Assembly: GCA_958295485.1 (NCBI GenBank)
Contig: OY282354.1
Location: forward strand, 2,689,001-2,753,000
Reading direction: 5' to 3'
Source of the DNA: an uncultured Gammaproteobacteria bacterium
Lineage (GTDB): Bacteria; Pseudomonadota; Gammaproteobacteria; Eutrophobiales; Eutrophobiaceae
DNA length: 64,000 nucleotides
Part shown: positions 35,631 to 43,012 of the stretch, piece after piece
How positions within the stretch are numbered: the stretch's first letter is position 1
How the letters are laid out: every line of letters begins with the position of its first letter
Made by a program: the position numbers and the translations under genes
Notes under the pieces: generated by a model
What the model was told of the DNA's origin: nothing
What the model saw: only the letters and a program-made list of their open reading frames with translations
The model's database searches: none

Positions 35631-37292
35631 GTGGCATATTTTATAAAGCTTTTTGTAATGCTTTGGGTCTTGACTGTCGGCGCGGCGCTTTCTGCACCGG
35701 TAAATGCCCAATCTGCTTTATCGGATTCATACACACCCGGGCTGTATGCGGTGGGGGTGAAGATGAACTTTGTGAAGGATTTTTCCCGTCCATTCGATGC
35801 CTGGGGATCGCAATATAAAAACGCCGCTTATCAGGAGCTATTGGCAAAGATCAATGCCAGTGGCGAGCCGAGCACAGTCGCTACCAATATTTATTATCCC
35901 TCCCCATCCAGTGGCGTGCGCGTGAAGCGACAGGAAACTTTACGCCCTGCGGCTTTATGGGCGGCGACAAGCGGTCAACGTCAAACAACCAATGATATGT
36001 TTAACGGCAATACAGGGTTGGCTAAAAAAATGTCAGGGGATTTGGGGCTGCATAGTTATCAAAGCTACGTCGATGCGCCGCTGTCCGAGGGACAATTCCC
36101 GCTGGTTGTCATGATTCACGGCTTAACGGGCGGTTTAAGAGATTGGAACCGTGCCGCGGAATATCTCGCCAGCCACGGTTATATCGTTGTCACACTGGCT
36201 TACTCTTCGGACAGTATGTCCACGCCGGTTTTTGAAGATCCCAATTCATTTTTCGCCAAAACCATCAGTGATAAGGAGCGTATGGCGGCTTATAAGCTTC
36301 GCGCCTCCCAGACTGGCGCAACTGTCTTTAATAATTTCTTTAAATTTCTTTACGGTTATGAAGCAGATTTTAAAGGTTTTGATGACATTCCTGATCCTTC
36401 GACGCTGAAAGCGCGCAAAGGCGGTGGCATTAAATCCGCAAAGATGATGGCAGATTTGTTTGAACAACGCACAGAGGACCTGAACGCGGTTATCCAGGAG
36501 ATGAAAATTTTAAGCAGTCCGGCATCATTTTGTAAAAAAACTCTTGAAAGAAACGGTGTTCAAAAAGATATTTGTGGCTTTTTTGCAGGTTCGGTTGATT
36601 TCGATCATATCGGCGTTATGGGGCATTCTTTGGGTGCGATTACAGCACAATCGGCTCTTGCTTTTCTGCCGGATGTCGATACGGCGATTGCCTTTAATAA
36701 CGGCATGCCAAAGCGCTGGGAACCTTATGGTGGCCTTCCGAATGCATCAGAAGGTGATTTACCCGATGGGGTGCCTGAAGATTTTATGATCGTGATCGGA
36801 TCAGATGATTATTTCGTGCATATGGTTTTCCAGGATATACATTTGAAATGGTTTGAAGAGGCAGGTGGTGATATCAACGAAACCTTTCCACTTGCAATTG
36901 AACAAGTCCGGCCTACCGAAGATAATCCGCAGCCCGTAGCCCGTGCCGCCTATGAGCGAGCGCAAGCGGCCAAAGTCTTGGTCATGTTTCGGGATCAAGG
37001 ACACGGCACGGCAACCGACAGTGAGTTTGACCCTGAAAAACCAGGAAAAACGCATCGGGGTAAACGCGTTCCGCTTAACCGGAATGCAAAGAAACCTGAA
37101 ACCTACACGATTTCCCCGTGGGTGAAGGACGGTGATAATGATGTCTTCCTGCCGCACCAGATGCGCAACTATTTCATCACGGCATGGTTCGACTGGCAGC
37201 TTAAAGGTAATGAATCTGCAAAGGCGAAACTCCTCAATCATCCGTTTGAAAATGGTGTAAAGCAGCTTTTACACGAAAAGATAGCCAATTAA
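35631..37292 (+). CDS. Secreted alpha/beta hydrolase (dienelactone-hydrolase/PAF-acetylhydrolase-like)
   Basis: A 553-residue exported hydrolase of unknown substrate. Starts at GTG 35631 with GGGAG 7 bases upstream; signal peptide residues 1-26 (...P-V-N-A-Q). The oxyanion strand is V-V-M-I-H-G-L-T-G-G (near residue 165), the nucleophile elbow G-H-S-L-G-A (near residue 336) and a late histidine in D-Q-G-H-G-T could complete the triad. A large insertion (about residues 210-320) lies between strand and elbow, probably a lid. It is the first gene of a two-gene plus-strand islet between rimP and the initiator tRNA; its codon choices look looser than those of the flanking operon genes. Confidence 0.82.
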   Translation: MAYFIKLFVMLWVLTVGAALSAPVNAQSALSDSYTPGLYAVGVKMNFVKDFSRPFDAWGSQYKNAAYQELLAKINASGEPSTVATNIYYPSPSSGVRVKRQETLRPAALWAATSGQRQTTNDMFNGNTGLAKKMSGDLGLHSYQSYVDAPLSEGQFPLVVMIHGLTGGLRDWNRAAEYLASHGYIVVTLAYSSDSMSTPVFEDPNSFFAKTISDKERMAAYKLRASQTGATVFNNFFKFLYGYEADFKGFDDIPDPSTLKARKGGGIKSAKMMADLFEQRTEDLNAVIQEMKILSSPASFCKKTLERNGVQKDICGFFAGSVDFDHIGVMGHSLGAITAQSALAFLPDVDTAIAFNNGMPKRWEPYGGLPNASEGDLPDGVPEDFMIVIGSDDYFVHMVFQDIHLKWFEEAGGDINETFPLAIEQVRPTEDNPQPVARAAYERAQAAKVLVMFRDQGHGTATDSEFDPEKPGKTHRGKRVPLNRNAKKPETYTISPWVKDGDNDVFLPHQMRNYFITAWFDWQLKGNESAKAKLLNHPFENGVKQLLHEKIAN

Positions 37293-37360
37293 TGATTTCG
37301 AGAAAAGCAGTAAAGGCGGTTAAGAGAGATAAAGAAATTAAAAAGGAACTTGTCAAGTAA
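37292..37360 (+). CDS. Possible 22-residue basic peptide
   Basis: An ATG overlapping the hydrolase stop (TAATG) opens a 22-codon frame, M-I-S-R-K-A-V-K-A-V-K-R and so on, very rich in lysine, ending before the amidohydrolase. Overlap with the upstream stop would allow translational coupling. There is no homology support; chance is quite possible. Confidence 0.22.
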   Translation: MISRKAVKAVKRDKEIKKELVK

Positions 37361-37378
37361 GTAAAAGCCGGCGCCGTC

Positions 37379-39094
37379 ATGAAAAAAATACTTCTATTAT
37401 TATCTGCCGTCGCTTTGTTGCCGCAAACTGCGGGCGCTGTAGAAACGATCTATACCAACGCCGATATTTACACGGTTGAAAAGGAGGCGCCACAGGCGCA
37501 AGCCATGGCGGTTTCGAATGGTAAAATTGTCGCTATTGGAACGCAAAAGGAGGTTGCACAGCGCAAAACGGAACAAACCAGGATCGTTGACCTGCAAGGC
37601 CGGTTTGTCATGCCGGGCTTTGTGTCTTCACACATTCATCCGGGCGTTGCGGCTTTGATGGGAACAGGCGTCCAGCTCGTCGGGGTTAACGATAAGCAGG
37701 AGATTTTAAACACTTTGCGCGATTATGACACGGCTCATCCGGGGAACGAACCTATCCTCGGTTTTGGATGGTCGCCATCTGTGTTTGGCGCTGAAGGGCC
37801 AACAGCCGCATTTCTTGATCAGGCTGTAAAAACACGCCCCGTATTTCTTGTTGCGTCGGATGCCCACAGTGGTTGGGTCAATACAGCCGGCCTCGAGTTT
37901 TTAGGTATTGCCAAAGACACGCCCGACCCTGTTCCCGGCGTGCATTATTATAAGCGCGATGCAGGGGGAAATCCGACGGGATGGCTGGTAGAAGCCAGCG
38001 CCTTCTGGCCGGCGCTCGGCAAAATGGGACTAGGTTCGACAGAGCGTTTTATTCAGGCTTATCAGGGTTTTCTTCCAACACTCAGCAGCATCGGTATTAC
38101 CACCGTACTTGATGCTGGCGTGCCTATTATTGAGAAACCGGCATTTGATGCGCTTTTGGCGCTGGAAAAGCGCGGCGAACTGCCTGTGCGTTACTATGCC
38201 AGCCATTTTCTTGTCACCCAAAAGGATGCGGCCAGCGCAAAGGAAGACTTCTTAAACCTGCGCGAGACATACAACACGGGGCGCGTGAAAATGTATGCGA
38301 TGAAAATCAGCAATGACGGCACAATTGAAGCCTCTACCGCCGCTCTCATTGACCCCTATCACACTCCTCAGGATGATGGGCACGCGCATTATGGCAACGT
38401 CTTGTTTAGTGAAGACGAACTTTATGCGCTTATCAAACCGCTGGATGATGCTGATATACCCATAATGATCCATGCTATCGGCGACCGCACTTCCCATGAG
38501 GCAATCAATGTTCTGGCGCGGATTGAACGTGAAAATCCGAACGGCGCAGCGCGGCATTCGATTACGCATTTACAACTCATGAAAGACGGCGATGCAGAGC
38601 GTATGCGAGAGGCGGGTATTATCGCGCAAATCTCTCCGCCCTGGGCACAGGATGCGAATTTGTCGCTTGCTACATGGAAAACGCTTTTGGGGGAAGAACG
38701 TTCAGTAAAGCTGATGCGCTTTAAAGATATGTTCGATGCCGGCGTTACCGTGTCTATGGGAAGTGATTTTCCTGCTTCCGGCGTTGGGTTTCTTGAAAGC
38801 TCACCGCTTTATGGCATTGATGTGGGCATGACCCGCAAGCTGACCGGACAACCCGACAGTATTGTTCTGCCGAGCGCCGAGCAGCGCCTTGACCTGGAAC
38901 AGCTTATTTGGGGCTATACAATGGGTAGCGCTTATCAATTGGCCGCAGAAAACGAGATTGGTTCTCTGAAAGCCGGAAAAAACGCAGACTTTATTGTGCT
39001 TAGTCACAACCCGTTTGAACTTGAACCGGAACAAATTCATACAATCAACGTTCTACAAACAGTTGTTGGCGGAAAAACTGTTTTTGAGCATTAA
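37379..39094 (+). CDS. Exported amidohydrolase (YtcJ-like, amidohydrolase-3 family)
   Basis: A 571-residue metal-dependent hydrolase. After a signal peptide (residues 1-20, ...T-A-G-A-V-E) the family features follow in order: V-D-L-Q-G-R-F-V-M-P-G-F-V-S-S-H-I-H-P-G with the H-x-H metal site (near residue 85), a central K-I-S-N-D-G-T-I-E-A-S-T-A region, H-A-I-G-D-R-T, H-S-I-T-H-L-Q and S-M-G-S-D-F-P. These match YtcJ-like enzymes; substrates in the family are varied amides and N-formyl compounds. It follows the hydrolase gene by 86 bp, so the pair may act on one substrate. Confidence 0.86.
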   Translation: MKKILLLLSAVALLPQTAGAVETIYTNADIYTVEKEAPQAQAMAVSNGKIVAIGTQKEVAQRKTEQTRIVDLQGRFVMPGFVSSHIHPGVAALMGTGVQLVGVNDKQEILNTLRDYDTAHPGNEPILGFGWSPSVFGAEGPTAAFLDQAVKTRPVFLVASDAHSGWVNTAGLEFLGIAKDTPDPVPGVHYYKRDAGGNPTGWLVEASAFWPALGKMGLGSTERFIQAYQGFLPTLSSIGITTVLDAGVPIIEKPAFDALLALEKRGELPVRYYASHFLVTQKDAASAKEDFLNLRETYNTGRVKMYAMKISNDGTIEASTAALIDPYHTPQDDGHAHYGNVLFSEDELYALIKPLDDADIPIMIHAIGDRTSHEAINVLARIERENPNGAARHSITHLQLMKDGDAERMREAGIIAQISPPWAQDANLSLATWKTLLGEERSVKLMRFKDMFDAGVTVSMGSDFPASGVGFLESSPLYGIDVGMTRKLTGQPDSIVLPSAEQRLDLEQLIWGYTMGSAYQLAAENEIGSLKAGKNADFIVLSHNPFELEPEQIHTINVLQTVVGGKTVFEH

Positions 39095-39134
39095 ATTTAT
39101 GAAGCGGCAGCAAGGAAAACTTCGGGGGATAAAG

Positions 39135-39211
39135 TGGTAGCGGGGGCAGGATTTGAACCTGCGACCTTCGGGTTATGAGCCCGACGAGCTGCCAGACTGC
39201 TCCACCCCGCA
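39135..39211 (-). tRNA. Initiator tRNA-fMet (anticodon CAU)
   Basis: A 77-base tRNA read on the minus strand with encoded 3' CCA. The anticodon stem-loop TCGGGCTCATAACCCGA carries the three G-C pairs typical of initiators, the T-arm is GGTTCAAATCC, and position 1 (T) cannot pair with position 72 (T), again an initiator hallmark. In E. coli the corresponding gene (metY) leads directly into rimP-nusA-infB; here a two-gene islet intervenes. Confidence 0.96.
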
Positions 39212-39223
39212 ATAATTTATCGC

Positions 39224-39252
39224 ATGCTACAGGAAACTATTATGGTTTTCAA
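39224..39252 (-). promoter_or_regulatory. Sigma-70 promoter of the initiator tRNA gene
   Basis: Minus strand TTGAAA (39247-39252) and TAGCAT (39224-39229) with a 17-base spacer, ending 12 bases before the mature tRNA 5' end. In the ancestral arrangement it would have driven the whole rimP operon. Confidence 0.55.
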
Positions 39253-39265
39253 GTTGAATTCCGGA

Positions 39266-40351
39266 TTACAGGAGATCCCGCTGTTCTTTCAGTACTACTT
39301 TTTGGCGTCTTGGCCCCCAGGCGCCGGGGCTATCTTCAAAGACGCCGGGACATTTCGTCCCGCAGCGCCGGCAATGCCCCCCAGCCGTTAAATGCCATTC
39401 TTTCAGTACGTACCAGTCCCTGCAGATAAGTAATTTTCCACAAGACCGGCAATAAGTGCTGCCGCCGCGGCTGTCATGCACGTTTCCCGTGTAAACAAAT
39501 TTGAGGCCGTTTTCAAGCGCTATCTGCCTCGCCCGCGACAATGTCGAAAACGGTGTGTTGTTTTTATCACGCATTTTCCAGTCAGGGTGAAATGCGGTAA
39601 AGTGCAGGGGGACGTCTGTACCCAGATTATCGAATATCCACTGTGTCATCGCTTCGATTTCCCGGCTGCCGTCATTCTCATCCGGTATCAGCAGGTTGGT
39701 AATCTCAAACCACACCTGGGTCTCCTGCTTCAGGTACAGCAAAGTTTCCAATACCGGCTGTAATTGACCCCCGGTCACGTATTTATAAAATTTCTCCGTG
39801 AAGGCCTTGAGATCCACGTTGGCTGCGTCCATGTACTGAAAAAATTCCCGGCGGGGTTCTTCGCAGACGTAGCCCGCCGTCACCGCAACGGATTTTATTC
39901 CCCGTTCCCTGCAAGCCGCCGCCACGTCAATGGCGTACTCGTGAAATATCACCGGGTCATTATAGGTATAGGCGATTGACCGGCAACCCAATTTCACTGC
40001 GGTTTCGGCTAATTCCACCGGTGAAGCGGCATCAGCCAGCGTATCGATTTTACGGGACTTGCTGATATCCCAATTTTGACAGAATTTACAGGCCAGGTTA
40101 CAACCTGCCGTACCGAATGACAGCGCCGGGGTACCGGGGATGAAATGGTTCAACGGTTTTTTCTCAATCGGGTCGATACAGAACCCGCTGGAACGGCCAT
40201 AGGTAGTCAAGACGATTTGATCATCCTGGCATGCCCGCACGAAACAAAGTCCGCGCTGGCCATTGTGGAGCCTGCAAGCCCTGGGGCATAAATCACATTG
40301 GATTCTGTTATCATCCAATTTATGCCAATATTTAGTCGAGACCACGCTCAT
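39266..40351 (-). CDS. amrS: AmmeMemoRadiSam system radical SAM enzyme
   Basis: A 361-residue radical SAM protein that occurs with Memo-like and AMMECR1-like proteins in the AmmeMemoRadiSam system, whose reaction is to my knowledge not established. The N-terminus has a Cys cluster (C-D-L-C-P-R-A-C), the 4Fe-4S motif C-N-L-A-C-K-F-C follows a G-T-A-G strand (near residue 82), and the C-terminus has two further Cys pairs (Y-C-R-S-C-G and H-C-R-R-C-G-x-x-C) that look like a zinc or extra iron-sulfur site. Its partner genes are 600 bp away on the other strand, fused into one. Confidence 0.9.
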   Translation of the reverse strand: MSVVSTKYWHKLDDNRIQCDLCPRACRLHNGQRGLCFVRACQDDQIVLTTYGRSSGFCIDPIEKKPLNHFIPGTPALSFGTAGCNLACKFCQNWDISKSRKIDTLADAASPVELAETAVKLGCRSIAYTYNDPVIFHEYAIDVAAACRERGIKSVAVTAGYVCEEPRREFFQYMDAANVDLKAFTEKFYKYVTGGQLQPVLETLLYLKQETQVWFEITNLLIPDENDGSREIEAMTQWIFDNLGTDVPLHFTAFHPDWKMRDKNNTPFSTLSRARQIALENGLKFVYTGNVHDSRGGSTYCRSCGKLLICRDWYVLKEWHLTAGGHCRRCGTKCPGVFEDSPGAWGPRRQKVVLKEQRDLL

Positions 40352-40411
40352 GTCGCAATTGAAATACCATTGTTACTGACAGATAATATGATAGTGAAAA
40401 CTCTGACCAGA

Positions 40412-40918
40412 GCATACGCATATTTTCCCGGAAAATGGGAAATCCGGGGGAAATGGAGGCTATCGTGCCGTCAACCGAGAGAATTTGCGGGCTGTTTTTC
40501 CGTTCCGCGCAAAGTCTCTCCAAAACAGCCCCCAAATCCTCTCTCGCCCCGGTCGGTTCTACAAGCATGAGCTTGCCCTGGCATACGCATATTTTTCCGG
40601 AAAATGGAAAATTCGGGAGAAACGGAGACTATCGTGCCGCCAACCGGGAGGATTTGGGGGCTGTTTTTCCGTTCCGCGCAAAGTCTCTCCAAAACAGCCC
40701 CCAAATCCTCCCTCAGCCCGGTCGGTTCTACAAGCATGAGCTTGCCCTGGCATACGCATATTTTTTCGGAAAGCGGGAAATCCGGGGGAAACGGAGACTA
40801 TCGTGCCGTCAACCGGGAGGATTTGCGGGCTGTTTTTCCGTTCCGCGCAAAGTCTCTCCAAAACAGCCCCCAAATCCTCCCTCAGCCCGGTCGGTTTTAC
40901 AAGCAGGGGCTTCCCCCT
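40412..40918. repeat. Three tandem 169-bp repeats, each with a long hairpin
   Basis: The unit starts GCATACGCAT at 40412, 40581 and 40750, an exact 169-bp period; copies differ by only a few percent. Each unit contains arms of about 20 bases (copy 2: GGGAGGATTTGGGGGCTGTTTT-type arm at 40646 with its complement ending 40713) around a 23-base loop (CCGTTCCGCGC, then AAAGTCTCTCC). Copy 1 has GAGAG where the others have GGGAG, matched by TCTCTC on the far arm, so the pairing is kept. The array fills most of the 603-bp gap between amrS and the Memo-AMMECR1 gene. Frames open through it shift between copies (169 is not a multiple of 3) and are not taken as genes. Confidence 0.95.
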
Positions 40919-40954
40919 CATCAGGGGTTCCTGATTAAAGATTATAGCTGAACT

Positions 40955-42331
40955 ATGACCCTGCCTGGCAACAATGCCGGAACAGTAAAACTACAGGATA
41001 TTATCCGACCGCCGGCGGTGTCCGGTTTTTTCTACCCGGACGAGCCCTCTGAATTGAAACAAACGGTGTCTGCTTATCTGCGGGATACGGAACCCGAAGT
41101 CTCTCCGCCAAAGGCGCTGATTGTCCCCCATGCCGGTTACATCTATTCCGGCCCCATTGCCGCCAGGGCCTACGCCAGCCTGAAACCCGTCAGAAACCGT
41201 ATTTCCCGCGTCGTCCTGCTCGGGCCGGCGCATCGAGTCCGCCTTCAGGGCATAGCCTTGTCAAGCGCTGCTTCATTTGCAACGCCCCTGGGCAACATTG
41301 AAATCGATAAACCCGCCGTGGAAAAAATCGGGCAATTAAACCAGGTCGCGATAATGGATGCGGCGCACGAAAAAGAACACAGCCTGGAAGTGCACCTGCC
41401 TTTTCTGCAGGTGAGTTTGGCCGCGTTCACCCTTGTACCTTTGGTTGTAGGCAATGCGACGCCTGGTCAAGTGGCGGAAGTACTGGAGTTACTCTGGGGA
41501 GGGGATGAAACCCTGATCGTTATCAGCTCTGATCTCAGCCATTATCACGACTATGATACGGCGAGACAAACTGATTCTCGCACCAGCGCCGCTATTCAAC
41601 GGTGTGAACTCGAAAAAATCGGCCCTCACCAGGCCTGCGGTTGCATGCCCATGCGCGGATTGTTGCAAATAGCAAAAAGAAGCCGGATGGAAATAAATAT
41701 ATTGGACGTGAGAAACTCTGGGGATACGGCCGGGACAAAAGACCGGGTCGTGGGTTACGGCGCCTATTCATTCCACGACAGGAGCGCGTACCCGGCGCGG
41801 CAAAAACAATTAATGACGGCGATGGCGAGACAATCCATCGAAAGCGGATTGAAGTCAGGCCAGCCCCTCGCGGTTGACAAGGATGATTTCGACCCCGCAT
41901 TGCAGGAACCCATGGCCACGTTTGTCACCTTGAAAATTAATGGCCGACTAAGAGGCTGCATAGGCACGCTCCGCGCCGTATCGCCTCTTATAGAGAGCGT
42001 GGCGGATAATGCCCGCAAGGCGGCATTCAACGACCCCCGATTCAGTCCGCTGACTGCTGATGAATATGAAAAAGCGTCCCTGACCATTTCCATCCTGTCA
42101 CCCCCTGCGGCTATTCGATTTGAATCCGAGCAGGATCTGCTGGAACAACTGAGGCCGGGGGTTGACGGCTTGATTATAGAAAAAGGGTCCCATAAAGCGA
42201 CGTTTCTCCCGGCCGTCTGGGAAACCTTGCCAACGGCAAGGGCATTCCTGGAACAACTGAAATTAAAAGCGGGAATGGCCGCCTCGGACATGCCGGCAAA
42301 AGCATGGCATTACACTACGGAGTCGTTTTGA
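40955..42331 (+). CDS. AmmeMemoRadiSam proteins B and A fused (Memo-AMMECR1)
   Basis: A 458-residue two-domain protein. Residues ~10-265 are Memo-like (A-V-S-G-F-F-Y-P-D-E, V-P-H-A-G-Y-I-Y-S-G, G-P-A-H, V-I-S-S-D-L-S-H-Y and C-G-C-M-P), a dioxygenase-like fold with candidate metal-binding His and Cys. Residues ~285-455 are AMMECR1 (F-V-T-L-K-I-N-G-R-L-R-G-C-I-G-T-L, then D-P-R-F-S-P-L). These are components B and A of the AmmeMemoRadiSam system and presumably act with the radical SAM enzyme encoded divergently. Fusion in this order is known in the family. Function unsolved. Confidence 0.92.
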   Translation: MTLPGNNAGTVKLQDIIRPPAVSGFFYPDEPSELKQTVSAYLRDTEPEVSPPKALIVPHAGYIYSGPIAARAYASLKPVRNRISRVVLLGPAHRVRLQGIALSSAASFATPLGNIEIDKPAVEKIGQLNQVAIMDAAHEKEHSLEVHLPFLQVSLAAFTLVPLVVGNATPGQVAEVLELLWGGDETLIVISSDLSHYHDYDTARQTDSRTSAAIQRCELEKIGPHQACGCMPMRGLLQIAKRSRMEINILDVRNSGDTAGTKDRVVGYGAYSFHDRSAYPARQKQLMTAMARQSIESGLKSGQPLAVDKDDFDPALQEPMATFVTLKINGRLRGCIGTLRAVSPLIESVADNARKAAFNDPRFSPLTADEYEKASLTISILSPPAAIRFESEQDLLEQLRPGVDGLIIEKGSHKATFLPAVWETLPTARAFLEQLKLKAGMAASDMPAKAWHYTTESF

Positions 42332-42349
42332 TCCTTCACTCCGCCCCTG

Positions 42350-43012
42350 TTACCTGTTGCTTGTTGCCTGTCTCGCTCGCCTTATCAGTTCGGCATTGGC
42401 CTTTTGCAATTCCGGGCGCCTGCCCGATAAAGAATGCGATTTTTCCGCCAGGGCAACGGCCTGCTGCCATTGGTGATTCTTGAACCGCAAAACCGCCAGA
42501 CGATACCATAAATAGGGATTTTTCGGTTCCAGTCTTATGGCGCGTTCGATGGCGTTAACGGCATCCTCATCGCTGCCTTGCCTCGTCTCAAAGTCTGCCT
42601 CGTTCAGCAAAGCAATAACGGCTGGATTTCCACTGATTTCAGAAGGGCTTTTAACGATTCTCTGCCGCTCTTCCCTGGCTGCCGTCCCAGGCGGTTTTAC
42701 GGCGACGCCCTTAGTTATGGCGGGCGCCGGCTCGCGCCGGAACGACGGGGGAACGGTCCCGGCTGGTTTTGCGGCGGTGTCTTTACTCGCGGCGGGCGCC
42801 GGCTCGCGCCGAAACGACGGGGGAGCGGTCCTGGCTGGTTTTGCGGCGGCGTCTTTACTTATGGCCGTCTTCGATCTCTCTACGACGGGCGCCTCCGCCC
42901 GTTGCGCCTGGTGTACAGTTGAACAAGCGCTGCAAAATAACAGGTTGACGATCAATAATCGCGTTGATTTCAATTTACCCACCCTGACCTTGTTTACAAT
43001 CAATGAACGCAT
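42350..43012 (-). CDS. Lipoprotein with TPR-like C-terminus and Pro/Ala linker repeats
   Basis: A 220-residue protein with a basic start, a hydrophobic segment and a probable lipobox (F-C-S-A-C, residues ~26-30), so likely anchored in a membrane. A linker follows with a 24-residue unit (A-A-K-P-A-x-T-x-P-P-S-F-R-R-E-P-A-P-A) present twice, a 72-bp tandem duplication around 42720-42860, plus a degenerate third copy. The C-terminal ~90 residues form TPR helices (A-I-E-R-A-I-R-L-E-P-K-N-P-Y-L-W-Y-R-L). It overlaps the end of the PBP1b gene by 13 bp. A role beside PBP1b at the cell wall is inference from position. Confidence 0.7.
   Translation of the reverse strand: MRSLIVNKVRVGKLKSTRLLIVNLLFCSACSTVHQAQRAEAPVVERSKTAISKDAAAKPARTAPPSFRREPAPAASKDTAAKPAGTVPPSFRREPAPAITKGVAVKPPGTAAREERQRIVKSPSEISGNPAVIALLNEADFETRQGSDEDAVNAIERAIRLEPKNPYLWYRLAVLRFKNHQWQQAVALAEKSHSLSGRRPELQKANAELIRRARQATSNR

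Noticed and set aside
40435..40951. Several frames on both strands within the 169-bp repeats
   Set aside because: The period is not a multiple of three, so each frame reads different repeat parts. Open frames come from the repeat itself and lack ribosome sites.
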